A stretch of 64,000 nt of DNA from Chitinophaga rupis (GCF_900109685.1 NZ_FOBB01000009.1:274659-338658); one strand, 5' to 3'. Shown: positions 44,907 to 53,730, counted from the first letter of the stretch. The notes: a model not told the origin generated them from the sequence alone. Numbers and translations are program-made.

Positions 44907-46133
44907 TTGTTATCATTATACAAAAAAGCCTTTTCCGGACTCAGTCCGTCTACCTGGTTATTGTCATTGGTATTGCTCATTAACCGTAGCGGTAACATGG
45001 TGCTGCCTTTCCTCACCATTTACCTTACCCAGCATATGCATATGAGCATAGCGCAGGCCGGGCTGGTAGTAGGCATTTTTGGCGTAGGGTCTATATTCGG
45101 CGCATTATTGGGCGGGCGCTTATCCGATAAGATCGGTTTTTACCCAATCCAGTTCTGGAGCCTGTTCCTGAACGGTATTTTGTTTATCATATTAGGACAA
45201 ATGCAAACCATGCTGCAGATCAGCATCTGCACTTTTGTACTCAGCATGGTGGGCGATGCTTTCCGCCCGGCCAATGCCGCGGCCACGGCCTGGTACAGCA
45301 GCCCGGAGAACCGGGTGCGTTCCTATTCCTTAAACCGTTTGGCCGTGAACCTGGGCTTTTCCATTGGCCCGGCCGTAGGGGGCATGCTGGCAGGCATCAG
45401 CTATAATTTTTTGTTCTGGGCAGATGGGTTAACGTGTATCCTGGCAGCGCTGCTGATGCGGGTATTTTTGCCGCCGGGCAAAATAGTAAAAGGCGGCGCA
45501 GCGGCAGATACCACCGCACAGGAAATCCCTAAAGGGCCATCGGCCTACAAAGATGTGCTGTACTTGCTATTTGCGGTATTGGTAACTTTTTTTGCAATGG
45601 GCTTTTTCCAGCTGGGATCTATTGTGCCGCTGTACTTTAAATCAGCGCTGCACCTCAGCGAGTTTTACATTGGCATAGTACTGGGCTCCAACGGGTTAAC
45701 GATCGCGCTATTGGAAATGATACTGGTGTACAAGCTGGAAGGCACCAAACCCAATCTCACCTTTATTTCCCGGGGCATATTACTAACTGCGATGGCTTAC
45801 CTGAGCTTTAACCTGCTGCCTGCCTGGGGAATAGCTGCATGGGTATACATCCTGTTCTTTACTTTCAGTGAAATGTTCAGCATGCCTTTTATGAATGCCT
45901 TTTGGATCAGCCGCAGCCAGGAGCATAACCGCGGGCAGTATGCTGCATTGTATACCATCGCCTATTCTGTAGCGCAGATAGTAGCTCCTTCATTAAGCGC
46001 ATACCTGGTAGAGCGGCTTGGCTTCCGGGATTGGTGGTATGTAGTAACGGGCTGGTGCCTGTTAACCTCCCTGGGTTTTATGTTACTGCAACGTAAGTTT
46101 AGTGCGCAAAATCCCGTGCATAATCCCCTTTGA
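44907..46133 (+). CDS. MFS transporter
   Basis: 408 residues, about 12 hydrophobic helices. The start is a TTG (MLSLYKKAFSGLSPSTWLLSLVLLINRSG), chosen because the N-terminus then fits relatives of the phylum that begin just before the FSGLS block. The loop motif GGRLSDKIGFYPIQFWS (helices 2-3) is the MFS signature. Typical of multidrug or sugar exporters, but the substrate is unknown. Its 3' end overlaps the convergent radical SAM gene by 35 bases. Confidence 0.88.
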   Translation: MLSLYKKAFSGLSPSTWLLSLVLLINRSGNMVLPFLTIYLTQHMHMSIAQAGLVVGIFGVGSIFGALLGGRLSDKIGFYPIQFWSLFLNGILFIILGQMQTMLQISICTFVLSMVGDAFRPANAAATAWYSSPENRVRSYSLNRLAVNLGFSIGPAVGGMLAGISYNFLFWADGLTCILAALLMRVFLPPGKIVKGGAAADTTAQEIPKGPSAYKDVLYLLFAVLVTFFAMGFFQLGSIVPLYFKSALHLSEFYIGIVLGSNGLTIALLEMILVYKLEGTKPNLTFISRGILLTAMAYLSFNLLPAWGIAAWVYILFFTFSEMFSMPFMNAFWISRSQEHNRGQYAALYTIAYSVAQIVAPSLSAYLVERLGFRDWWYVVTGWCLLTSLGFMLLQRKFSAQNPVHNPL

Positions 46134-47394
46134 TCCTTTCCATGGGCGGGTTAAAATACCCGAATTTCAGATGTGGGAATTCTTCGTGTATGAGTTCCAG
46201 TAATTGCGCCATACCCAAACGATCGCCCGTATCCGTAATACCCAGCTTACCCAGGTACCAGTCAGGATCAATGTTAAAGTTGCGCCATTGTATCATGCAC
46301 AGGTCTGTATCCTTAATGAGCTTACGCAGGGCTTCGTATTCAGATTCACTATCCGTCATGCCCGGGAACACGAAATAATTAATGGAGGTCCACCCGCCAA
46401 ATCCGCGCACTATTTTCAGGCTTTCCACAATATCTTCAAAGTGGTAGTTATTGGGCCGGTAATAGGGCGTGTACCATCTTTCCTGGGCTGAGTTGGTGCT
46501 TACGCGAATACTGTTAAGGCCTGCTTTACAAAGCACGCGTACTGCATCGGGCTTACTGCCGTTGGTGTTAATGTTAATGCTGCCTTTCGGCGTGTGCTTA
46601 CGGATCTCTAAAATAGATTCGCGGATAGTTTCCCACATCAGCAAAGGCTCGCCTTCACAACCCTGTCCAAAACTAACAATAGGGAAGGGTGCGCTTTCCA
46701 GGTGGGGCACGGTATATTCTACGATCTCTTCGGGAGAGGGTTTAAACGTAAGGCGTTCCTGGGTAGATACAATGCTCTCCTCTTCCGGCTGAAAAGATAT
46801 ACAGCCTACGCAGTTGGCATTACAGGCGGGGGAAGAGGGGATGGGGCATTCCCAGCGTCCCATAAAATAGTTACGGGCTGCAGGGCAGTGGTAGGTTAAG
46901 GCGCAATTATCTGCCAGGTGTTTCACCAGGCGGTTATGCGGGTATGCTTGTAATAAGTCCTTTACGCCTTGTTTTACCTGCTTATCATCAAAACCGGCGC
47001 ACTCCTGGCGAATGTCCTGCTCAATACGGGTAGCCGGTACATAGAACTTACCATCCAGCCAGCCTACTGCCGTATAGCAGAACAGGGGCAGGGTGGGAGC
47101 ATCCGGCAGGGTTTCATACGCTGCTAAATAAAAACCGGTATGTGCCGGAGGAATAAAAGCAGCTACGGCCCAGCCTTTATCACACAGGGCCATTTCTTCC
47201 GTACCGGCATTAATGCCAATACCCCGGCGGCCGGGCAGCTCGTACAACTGGCCTCCTTCGGGCAGCTCAATCCACTCTTCTGCCGGTATAGGCAGCGCAT
47301 CCCAGGCGCTACGGCCGGTAGCGTACAGGGAGGTATCCTCAAAAATATTTCCGTTCCCGTCGGAGTACAATATGTATGGGCTTTGTGTAAGCAT
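46099..47394 (-). CDS. Radical SAM protein, unknown function
   Basis: 431 residues. The [4Fe-4S]/SAM motif is CNANCVGC (C191, C195, C198), preceded by C170 and C183, which may bind a further cluster. Downstream features such as FGQGCEGEPLLMWETIRESI and INTNGSKPDAVRVLCKAGLNSIRVS are typical of the partial TIM barrel. A ~180-residue N-terminal domain (glycine-rich, with YTAVGWLDGKFYVPATRIEQD) has no recognised relative. No peptide substrate or partner gene is visible nearby. It overlaps the MFS gene at its 3' end. Confidence 0.85.
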   Translation of the reverse strand: MLTQSPYILYSDGNGNIFEDTSLYATGRSAWDALPIPAEEWIELPEGGQLYELPGRRGIGINAGTEEMALCDKGWAVAAFIPPAHTGFYLAAYETLPDAPTLPLFCYTAVGWLDGKFYVPATRIEQDIRQECAGFDDKQVKQGVKDLLQAYPHNRLVKHLADNCALTYHCPAARNYFMGRWECPIPSSPACNANCVGCISFQPEEESIVSTQERLTFKPSPEEIVEYTVPHLESAPFPIVSFGQGCEGEPLLMWETIRESILEIRKHTPKGSININTNGSKPDAVRVLCKAGLNSIRVSTNSAQERWYTPYYRPNNYHFEDIVESLKIVRGFGGWTSINYFVFPGMTDSESEYEALRKLIKDTDLCMIQWRNFNIDPDWYLGKLGITDTGDRLGMAQLLELIHEEFPHLKFGYFNPPMERIKGDYARDFAH

Positions 47395-47405
47395 CGTGTT
47401 TGTTT

Positions 47406-47497
47406 AATAGCTAAAAGCTGAAAGCATAAAGCTGATTGTGTTATCCCCTATGCTTTATGCTTTATGCTTTATGCTTTGTGCTTTCTGCTTTTAGCTT
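47406..47497. repeat. Heptad-repeat hairpin element 11
   Basis: Left arm 47406-47433: AATAGCT, AAAAGCT, GAAAGCA, TAAAGCT. Right arm 47449-47497 has seven 7-mers: TATGCTT four times in a row, then TGTGCTT, TCTGCTT and TTAGCTT. This is the most regular heptad run in the window. The loop is 15 nt. It fills most of the gap between the radical SAM gene and the gene at 47506. Confidence 0.9.
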
Positions 47498-47505
47498 AAT
47501 TCTAT

Positions 47506-48093
47506 CTAAGCGATCCTGCTTTTCGCAAAACCGTTAATCTCTGCGGCTTTAATATCCGGTATGTTGTCCAGCACTTCCAGCTGAATGATCTTGTTGTTCT
47601 TAAAGTCAATGGTCAGCAGGTCGTTACGCAAAATTACGTTATTGAGCTGGTTCCAGCCTATTACCTGTTTGGAAAAGGTGGTAGGCATGGTAACGCCAAT
47701 GGTATCCAGCACTACATATACCGGCTGCAGCATGTTATGCTCCGTCCAGCCAATATAGCCCAGGCCTATGCCTACCAGCAGATGCAGGACGCCAATAAGG
47801 GGTTGCAGGTGGGTAAGGAAATATAAGCAGCCGCTGAAACAGGCAAATGCCTGTAACAGGCGCATCAGGCTGTTAGCGCCGGAAAAGTTGCGGAAACGCC
47901 GCATAATGAACGGAAAAACAAGACTCGCCAACCCCAGCAGCAGGAAGAATGTTGTCATAAATCCATTGGGCTGCCGGCTGTTATAAATACCGATGGCGTT
48001 AAAGAAGAACAACAGGCCTGCCATGCCATGTACCACGGGCTGCAAACGCAGGCGGGTGATGGTATTGGGGTGCAATATCCTTATCTTGAACAT
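47506..48093 (-). CDS. Membrane protein with C-terminal soluble domain, unknown
   Basis: 195 residues. Four hydrophobic helices in the first ~120 residues (VVHGMAGLLFFFNAIGIY; TTFFLLLGLASLVFPFIM; LLQAFACFSGCLYFL; LIGVLHLLVGIGLGYIGW) precede a ~70-residue soluble part (VVLDTIGVTMPTTFSKQVIGWNQLNNVILRNDLLTIDFKNNKIIQLEVL) that reads like a small beta domain of the bacterial PH type. No family name is certain. It lies between two heptad-repeat elements and its transcript may continue into the radical SAM gene. Confidence 0.75.
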   Translation of the reverse strand: MFKIRILHPNTITRLRLQPVVHGMAGLLFFFNAIGIYNSRQPNGFMTTFFLLLGLASLVFPFIMRRFRNFSGANSLMRLLQAFACFSGCLYFLTHLQPLIGVLHLLVGIGLGYIGWTEHNMLQPVYVVLDTIGVTMPTTFSKQVIGWNQLNNVILRNDLLTIDFKNNKIIQLEVLDNIPDIKAAEINGFAKSRIA

Positions 48094-48099
48094 TTTAGG

Positions 48100-48214
48100 T
48101 AATAATTAAAAATGAAGAATTAATAATGGTAATGACGGACTGCGCGGAATATTATTGTTGCGCTGCAAATATGCCTCCGTAATTATTAATTCTTAATTAT
48201 TCATTGTTCATTAC
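48100..48214. repeat. Heptad-repeat hairpin element 12, overlapping a gene end
   Basis: Left arm 48100-48127: TAATAAT, TAAAAAT, GAAGAAT, TAATAAT. Right arm 48180-48214: words such as TAATTAT, TAATTCT and TTCATTG, complementary to the left arm. The right arm overlaps the last five codons and stop of the arginase-family gene (48197-). Words match element 9 at 37802-38039. Confidence 0.8.
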
Positions 48215-49240
48215 AAGCAGGTTACACAGCTTAAACAGCACGCGTGCGCCTACATTGGCATCCCATTCATCGTGAGAGGTGCTCACCTCGTTCAGGTCAA
48301 AGCCGATCAGCTGCCGGCCGCTGGCCAGTAAGCGTTTGAATAAATAAAAGATCTGCGCTACTTCAAAACCGCCGGGCACCGGGGTACCGGTATGCGGGCA
48401 CAGCTTGGGATCCAGCCCATCGATATCAAAGCTGATGTACACCTGCTGGGGCAGGGCAGCAATAATACGGTCGCAGGTATCTTTCCATGACTCTCCTTCA
48501 AACTGGGCTTCCTTAATATCTTTATCAAAGAAGGTGGTTACACGGTCTTTATTATTTTCCACAAAGTCCAGCTCCTCCTCGCAATAGTCGCGAATACCCA
48601 CCTGTACCAGCTTTTTGAGCTGGGGTACTTCGTTCAGGGCATTGTACATAATGGAGGCGTGGGAGTATTTGAAACCTTCGTAGCTATCCCGCAGGTCGCA
48701 ATGGGCATCTATCTGTAAAATGCCAAAGTCGCCTTTCTTTTCCCCAATGGCTTTATAATAGCCCAGGGGGGTGCTGTGGTCACCGCCAATTAACCCTACC
48801 AGCTTGCCTTTGTTCAGCAGGGCCAGGGTTTGGTTGTATACCCATTCGTTCATTACCTTGGTGCCGGTATTCACATCCACCAGGGTCTTTTTCAGGAACT
48901 GGTTATCCCCAATATCACCGCCTTCGGTCAGGAATTTAATGTACAGCTCAGCCTCTTTACGCAGGTAATCGCTGCGCAGCAGCATGTGCTTATCCGGTTC
49001 CCGCATGAAAAAACCCTTTTTCCAGCCATCCTTTACGTCCGGGTCAAGAAGGTCTACCTGGAAGGAGGCTTTAAAGATCTGTTCCGGGCCACGGGCCGTA
49101 CCATTGGAATAGGATACGGTTACTTCCCAGGGAACAGGCAACAGTACCAGCTTTGCATCCTCTTCATTGAAAGGCAGCCCAAAAATGTTGTTGGAAAGGA
49201 TACCTACTGAATTAGGATCAAATTGTGACAGATCGGCCAT
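48197..49240 (-). CDS. Arginase/agmatinase-family ureohydrolase
   Basis: 347 residues. The manganese ligands of the ureohydrolase family are all present: H155 in GGDHS, D178-H180-D182 in QIDAHCDLRD, and D272-D274 in SFDIDGLDP. The substrate could be agmatine, formimidoylglutamate or arginine; the long N-terminus and the SHASIMYN motif lean toward the agmatinase/formimidoylglutamase side, but this is not proven. Its last five codons (VMNNE) are read from the right arm of heptad element 12. A clean -7 box lies at 49271-49278. Confidence 0.88.
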   Translation of the reverse strand: MADLSQFDPNSVGILSNNIFGLPFNEEDAKLVLLPVPWEVTVSYSNGTARGPEQIFKASFQVDLLDPDVKDGWKKGFFMREPDKHMLLRSDYLRKEAELYIKFLTEGGDIGDNQFLKKTLVDVNTGTKVMNEWVYNQTLALLNKGKLVGLIGGDHSTPLGYYKAIGEKKGDFGILQIDAHCDLRDSYEGFKYSHASIMYNALNEVPQLKKLVQVGIRDYCEEELDFVENNKDRVTTFFDKDIKEAQFEGESWKDTCDRIIAALPQQVYISFDIDGLDPKLCPHTGTPVPGGFEVAQIFYLFKRLLASGRQLIGFDLNEVSTSHDEWDANVGARVLFKLCNLLVMNNE

Positions 49241-49270
49241 GATATTGAAAATTCAATTCTTATTTCGGCG

Positions 49271-49278
49271 CAAAGATA
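49271..49278 (-). promoter_or_regulatory. -7 promoter box of the ureohydrolase gene
   Basis: On the minus strand TATCTTTG is a perfect TAnnTTTG box about 30 bases before the ATG at 49240. No good TTTG partner box was seen at the expected spacing; the sequence there is already heptad element 13. Confidence 0.5.
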
Positions 49279-49292
49279 GGGAACTAATATTT

Positions 49293-49374
49293 TAGATTTC
49301 AGATTTACGATTTTAGATTTCAGGGGCGGCCGGGGCTTCAAAATCCAGGATCCGGGGTCTAAAATCGTAAATCG
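49293..49374. repeat. Heptad-repeat hairpin element 13
   Basis: Left arm 49293-49320: TAGATTT, CAGATTT, ACGATTT, TAGATTT. Right arm 49340-49374: AAAATCC, AGGATCC, GGGGTCT, AAAATCG, TAAATCG. It lies between the divergent ureohydrolase and ccmE promoters. The segment TCCAGGATC is also found in element 14. Confidence 0.8.
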
Positions 49375-49419
49375 GCTGCCTTTTATATAAAATTAAGAAC
49401 ACTCAACTCCTTTTTGCGT

Positions 49420-49427
49420 TAATTTTG
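49420..49427 (+). promoter_or_regulatory. -7 promoter box of ccmE
   Basis: TAATTTTG, a perfect TAnnTTTG box, 37 bases before the ccmE ATG; transcription would start near 49434. No clear TTTG at -33. Confidence 0.5.
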
Positions 49428-49464
49428 CGGCTGGAAAAAGGAAGCTTGCCTGAAAAAATAAGTT

Positions 49465-49863
49465 ATGAAGAAAACAAATATCGTTTTACTGGTGGTGATT
49501 GCCGTAGCCATTGGCATAATTGTGACTATGGTAGGAGATTTTAGCACCTATGAAACATTTGCTACAGCCCGGGAAAAGGAAGGAAAGGAATATCATGTGA
49601 TCGGCACGCTGGACAAGGCGCAGGCCCTCTCATACAACCCGGTAAAAGATGCCAACTACTTTACCTTTTATATGAAGGATAAGGTAGGCGAAACCCGTAA
49701 AGTGATCTTTTTTGGTACCAAACCTACGGATTTTGAAAAGGCTGAACAGCTGGTGCTGACCGGTAAAATAGAAAAAGGGGAGTTTCACTGCAATAAGATC
49801 CTGATGAAATGCCCTTCCAAGTACAAGGATGACCAGGTAGCCATGAGTACCAAGCAAATGTAA
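49465..49863 (+). CDS. ccmE: Cytochrome c maturation protein CcmE, Cys-type haem site
   Basis: 132 residues: an N-terminal membrane helix (IVLLVVIAVAIGIIVTMV) and an OB-fold domain. CcmE is the periplasmic haem chaperone of cytochrome c maturation system I. The haem-binding residue is normally a histidine in HxxxY; here the equivalent position reads C116-PSK-Y120, the CxxxY form known from some archaea and deltaproteobacteria. It is followed after 105 bases by a CcmF-type gene, with heptad element 14 between. No ccmA-D genes are in the window. Confidence 0.9.
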   Translation: MKKTNIVLLVVIAVAIGIIVTMVGDFSTYETFATAREKEGKEYHVIGTLDKAQALSYNPVKDANYFTFYMKDKVGETRKVIFFGTKPTDFEKAEQLVLTGKIEKGEFHCNKILMKCPSKYKDDQVAMSTKQM

Positions 49864-49871
49864 GTGGAGTG

Positions 49872-49943
49872 GATTTACGATCTCAGATGTACGGTTTAAA
49901 GGGTATTACTGCATTTAAATCCAGGATCTGAGGTCTGAAATTT
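49872..49943. repeat. Heptad-repeat hairpin element 14 (ccmE/ccmF gap)
   Basis: Left arm 49872-49899: GATTTAC, GATCTCA, GATGTAC, GGTTTAA. Right arm 49916-49943: TAAATCC, AGGATCT, GAGGTCT, GAAATTT. The right arm is a recognisable relative of the right arm of element 13, 570 bp away. Confidence 0.75.
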
Positions 49944-49968
49944 TTGGACGTTTAATCATCGCAACATT

Positions 49969-52506
49969 TTGGAAACTAAATACATAGGGGAACATCTGCT
50001 GCCCGGCCAGTTTGGACATTTTTTCGCTGTACTGTCATTCATCGCCTCCCTGGTAGCCACCATCGCTTATTTTAACGTAATAAGGGCCAAAGAAACCACC
50101 CTGCAGGATTCCTGGAAAAAGCTGGCCCGCATAGCCTTTGTAATAGAAATAGCTTCCGTATTTGCCGTTTTCGGTATTCTATATTACGTACTGTATAACC
50201 ACTTTTTTGAATATAAATATGTGTGGCGCAACTCATCGCGCAGCCTGGAAGTAAAATACCTCCTGTCCAGCTTCTGGGCCGACCAGGAAGGCAGCTTTTT
50301 ACTCTGGAGCATCTGGCACTGTGTATTAGGCGTTATTTTACTGTTCAGGGCTAAAAAATGGGAAGCGCCGGTAATGACCGTACTTTCCTTTGCACAGCTT
50401 TGCCTGGCCAGCATGCTGCTGGGCATTTATATACTGGGCTACCGCGTAGGCAGCAACCCCTTCCTGTTATTAAGGCAGGCAGAGGAGAATATAAACCTGC
50501 CCTGGGTATCCAGACCAGATTACCTGAGCATGATCACAGATGGTAACGGCCTTAACCCGCTGCTGCAGAACTACTGGATGGTGATACACCCGCCGGTATT
50601 ATTCCTGGGATTTGCTTCCATGATCATACCTTTTGCCTATGCTTTAAGCGGCTTATGGACCCGCCAGTATACGGAGTGGACCAAACCCGCGCTGCCCTGG
50701 GCACTGTTTGCCGGTATGATACTGGGCACCGGCGTAATGATGGGCGCTGCCTGGGCTTATGAATCCCTTACGTTTGGCGGTTACTGGGCCTGGGACCCGG
50801 TTGAAAATGGTTCCCTGGTTCCCTGGTTAACCATGGTAGCAGGCATCCATACCCTGCTGGCCTTCCGGCACACGGGCCATGCGCTTAAATCCACCTTCTT
50901 CTTCTTCTTTATATCCTTTGTATTAATACTGTACGCTACTTTCCTTACCCGTAGCGGCGTTTTGGGCGATACCTCCGTACACTCCTTTACCGACCTGGGT
51001 ATGAGCGGGCAGCTGCTGGTATATATGGGTGTATTTACCATTCCTGCTTTCTGGCTGCTGATAGCACGCCGCAAAGAGATACCGGATATAAAAAGGGAAG
51101 AAAGCTCTTACTCCCGTGAGTTCTGGTTATTTGTAGGCGCCCTGGTGCTGCTGATAGCTGCTATACAGATCACCTTCACCACTTCTATACCGGTGTGGAA
51201 CAAGCTGCTGGACCTTTCCGGCCTGCGCAAGGCATTTAATATTAAACAGCTGGCGCCCCCGCTGGAACCGGTATTCCATTACAATAAGATCCAGATCTGG
51301 GTGGCTATTGTACTGGGCCTGCTTACCGCTATGGTGCAATACCTGAAGTATAAGGATACACCGCGCAAACAGCTTACCGCCAAACTATTGTGGCCTACTC
51401 TTATTGCAATTGCAGCTACTGCGTTGATAGGCTGGCTGGGCAACATAAACTTTGATACCTATGGCGCCGGTTTCCTGGTAGCTATTTACATAATGCTGTT
51501 TGGCAGCGTTTACGCGGTGGTGGCCAACTTCGGCTATATTTTTACCGGGTTAAAAGGTAAGGTAAAGTCTGCCGGCGCTTCTGTAGCGCATATTGGTTTT
51601 GGGCTGGTATTACTGGGCGTGCTCATTTCTTCCTCTAAAAAAGAAACCATCTCCATTGACCGTATGAAGATGCTGGATAATGGTTTCTTTGGTAAGGAAA
51701 GCAAGGAGAATCCCCGGGAGAACCTGATGCTGCCCCGCAACTTCCCGGTGCAGATGGGTGCTTACCATGTAACTTACGCCGGTGACTCTACTGCCGCCGG
51801 TGATCCTAAAACATATTATGTAGTACGGTATGAGAAAAAAGATCCGGCCAACGGCGCCATGCTGGAGAATTTTACGCTGTACCCGGATGCTTTCATTAAT
51901 ACCAAAGGGCAGGAGGGCTTAACGCCTAACCCATCCAGCCGACACTACCTCACCCGCGATATTTTTACGTATGTAACCGCCGTGCCGCGTAAGGATGAAG
52001 CCAATGATACTGCGCAATACAGCCCGCATGAAGTAAAACAGGGCGATTCAATATTTTTCTCCAACGGTTACATCATCTTCACCGCTTTACAGCCGCAGCC
52101 CAAACACCGCAATTATGAGCCGCAACCCGGCGACCTGGCAGTAGGTGCGCAGCTGGAAGTACATACCAAGAATAACGAAGAATTTAAGCTGCAGCCGGTG
52201 TATTTCATTCGTGACAATACTTACCAGTTCAGCATCCCGGATACCTTATCGCCTTTAGCGCTTTATGTGCGGTTCAGCAAAATACTGCCCAAGGAAAACA
52301 AGATAGAGCTGGAAGTGAAGGAAGCAGGTACGTTTGATGATTACATTGTGCTGAAGGCCTTTATTTTCCCCTTTATCAATGTGTTGTGGATTGGTGTGCT
52401 GATTATGATCGCCGGCTTTTTGATGAGTATGTACCAGCGCATAAAGGGTAATAAACAGACCCCTGTACGCGGGGCACGGCCCGCCACGGCATTGCAGGAG
52501 GCGTGA
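49969..52506 (+). CDS. CcmF/CcsA-type cytochrome c assembly protein
   Basis: 845 residues with many membrane helices. The WWD-type haem-handling motif is GGYWAWDPVENGSLVPWLTM, and PPVLFLGFASMIIPFAYAL matches the CcmF helix before it. The protein attaches haem to apocytochromes together with CcmE. The start is a TTG (METKYIGEHLLPGQFGHFFA); no ATG precedes it in frame. It is longer than E. coli CcmF because of a ~250-residue periplasmic domain between the last helices. It probably shares a transcript with ccmE. Confidence 0.9.
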   Translation: METKYIGEHLLPGQFGHFFAVLSFIASLVATIAYFNVIRAKETTLQDSWKKLARIAFVIEIASVFAVFGILYYVLYNHFFEYKYVWRNSSRSLEVKYLLSSFWADQEGSFLLWSIWHCVLGVILLFRAKKWEAPVMTVLSFAQLCLASMLLGIYILGYRVGSNPFLLLRQAEENINLPWVSRPDYLSMITDGNGLNPLLQNYWMVIHPPVLFLGFASMIIPFAYALSGLWTRQYTEWTKPALPWALFAGMILGTGVMMGAAWAYESLTFGGYWAWDPVENGSLVPWLTMVAGIHTLLAFRHTGHALKSTFFFFFISFVLILYATFLTRSGVLGDTSVHSFTDLGMSGQLLVYMGVFTIPAFWLLIARRKEIPDIKREESSYSREFWLFVGALVLLIAAIQITFTTSIPVWNKLLDLSGLRKAFNIKQLAPPLEPVFHYNKIQIWVAIVLGLLTAMVQYLKYKDTPRKQLTAKLLWPTLIAIAATALIGWLGNINFDTYGAGFLVAIYIMLFGSVYAVVANFGYIFTGLKGKVKSAGASVAHIGFGLVLLGVLISSSKKETISIDRMKMLDNGFFGKESKENPRENLMLPRNFPVQMGAYHVTYAGDSTAAGDPKTYYVVRYEKKDPANGAMLENFTLYPDAFINTKGQEGLTPNPSSRHYLTRDIFTYVTAVPRKDEANDTAQYSPHEVKQGDSIFFSNGYIIFTALQPQPKHRNYEPQPGDLAVGAQLEVHTKNNEEFKLQPVYFIRDNTYQFSIPDTLSPLALYVRFSKILPKENKIELEVKEAGTFDDYIVLKAFIFPFINVLWIGVLIMIAGFLMSMYQRIKGNKQTPVRGARPATALQEA

Positions 52507-52507
52507 G

Positions 52508-52708
52508 TTGGTCCATGGTCGATGGTCCATGGTCCATTGCATTTTGCGCATGGTAACTTACAATGGTTATGACGTTGTGAATATCGTGTAGTTTGCATTA
52601 CGCTCGATGCCGTAAACAGTGGCTGTAGACTGGTATCCGGATACAAGCTGTACCATGAAGTAGTTGATTTCCGCAGTAGGCTATGGACCATCGACTATGG
52701 ACTATGGA
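52508..52708. repeat. Heptad-repeat hairpin element 15
   Basis: Left arm 52508-52535: TTGGTCC, ATGGTCG, ATGGTCC, ATGGTCC, beginning one base after the ccmF stop. Right arm 52681-52708: CTATGGA, CCATCGA, CTATGGA, CTATGGA. The arms are complementary around a loop of about 145 nt that has no reading frame of note. Confidence 0.88.
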
Positions 52709-52725
52709 CTCAAAAATCCTTCCCC

Positions 52726-53730
52726 ATGAAACGCAAATGGCTGCGTATAGCCCTAGTGGTGATCGTAGTATTAGTAGTGGTCTATTACCTGGGCCCCAGC
52801 CCTGCCACACCTGTGTATGATCCCGCATTGCCTGCAGTACCCACCGATTCAGCCGGTTTAACCGGCTACATTGCCCTCCGTGAAAGCCGGCATCACCTGA
52901 AGCCGGATAACGACGCCCGTATTGTATGGTACGATTCCCTGCACCGCAAAACACCCTATAGTGTTGTATACCTGCATGGTTTTTCTGCCAGCCGTAAAGA
53001 GGGCGATCCCGTAGTGCCGGACTTTGCCCGCCGCTATGGCTGTAACCTGTACCTTTCCCGCCTGGACGGGCATGGCATTGATACTACCGAACCTTTACTG
53101 AACATGACGGCAGAAGGCCTGTGGCGCGATGCGAAGGAAGCCCTGGCCATAGGAATGGCTTTGGGCGATACCGTGATCATTGCCGGAACCTCCACCGGCG
53201 GCACGCTGGCGCTGATGCTGGCCGCGCAGTACCCCAAACAAGTATATGCAGTAATGAACCTTTCGCCCAACATTGCTATTAATGATCCGCTGGCTTTCCT
53301 GGCTAATAATCCCTGGGGCCTGCAGGTAGCGCGCATTGTGAAAAAAGGCAATTACAATCATACCAATAAGGAGGGTGATCCGGCAGTAGCACGCTATTGG
53401 AACACTACCTACCGGCTGGAAGCCGTGGTGCAACTGGAGAACCTGCTGGAAAGCGGCATGACGAAAAGCACCTTTGAAAAGATCCACCAGCCGGTGTTAA
53501 ATCTTTATTATTATAAAGATGAAACTCACCAGGATCCCACCGTGCGGGTAGCCGCCATTCTGGATATGGAAAAAGCGCTGGGAACCCCTGCCACCCGGAA
53601 AGCAGCCGTGCCTATACCGGGCGCAGGCGTGCACGTATTAGGCAGCTCCCTTACTTCGCACGATCTGCCCGCTGTAACGCATGCCATGAATAATTTTGCC
53701 GAACAGGTGTTGAAATTGAAACCGTTATGA
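52726..53730 (+). CDS. Alpha/beta hydrolase, membrane-anchored
   Basis: 334 residues. An N-terminal hydrophobic segment (LRIALVVIVVLVVVYYLG) precedes an alpha/beta-hydrolase fold with the oxyanion HGF (84-86), nucleophile S156 in GTSTGG, and likely acid and histidine in DETHQDP and GAGVHVLGS. Closest in style to serine carboxylesterase-like enzymes, but no substrate can be named. The nucleophile context T-S-T differs from the commoner G-x-S-x-G esterases. Its stop is followed by element 16. Confidence 0.85.
   Translation: MKRKWLRIALVVIVVLVVVYYLGPSPATPVYDPALPAVPTDSAGLTGYIALRESRHHLKPDNDARIVWYDSLHRKTPYSVVYLHGFSASRKEGDPVVPDFARRYGCNLYLSRLDGHGIDTTEPLLNMTAEGLWRDAKEALAIGMALGDTVIIAGTSTGGTLALMLAAQYPKQVYAVMNLSPNIAINDPLAFLANNPWGLQVARIVKKGNYNHTNKEGDPAVARYWNTTYRLEAVVQLENLLESGMTKSTFEKIHQPVLNLYYYKDETHQDPTVRVAAILDMEKALGTPATRKAAVPIPGAGVHVLGSSLTSHDLPAVTHAMNNFAEQVLKLKPL

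Noticed and set aside
47406..47497. Possible CRISPR array
   Set aside because: The repeats are 7 nt, contiguous and without spacers, and two arms are inverted; no cas genes are present.
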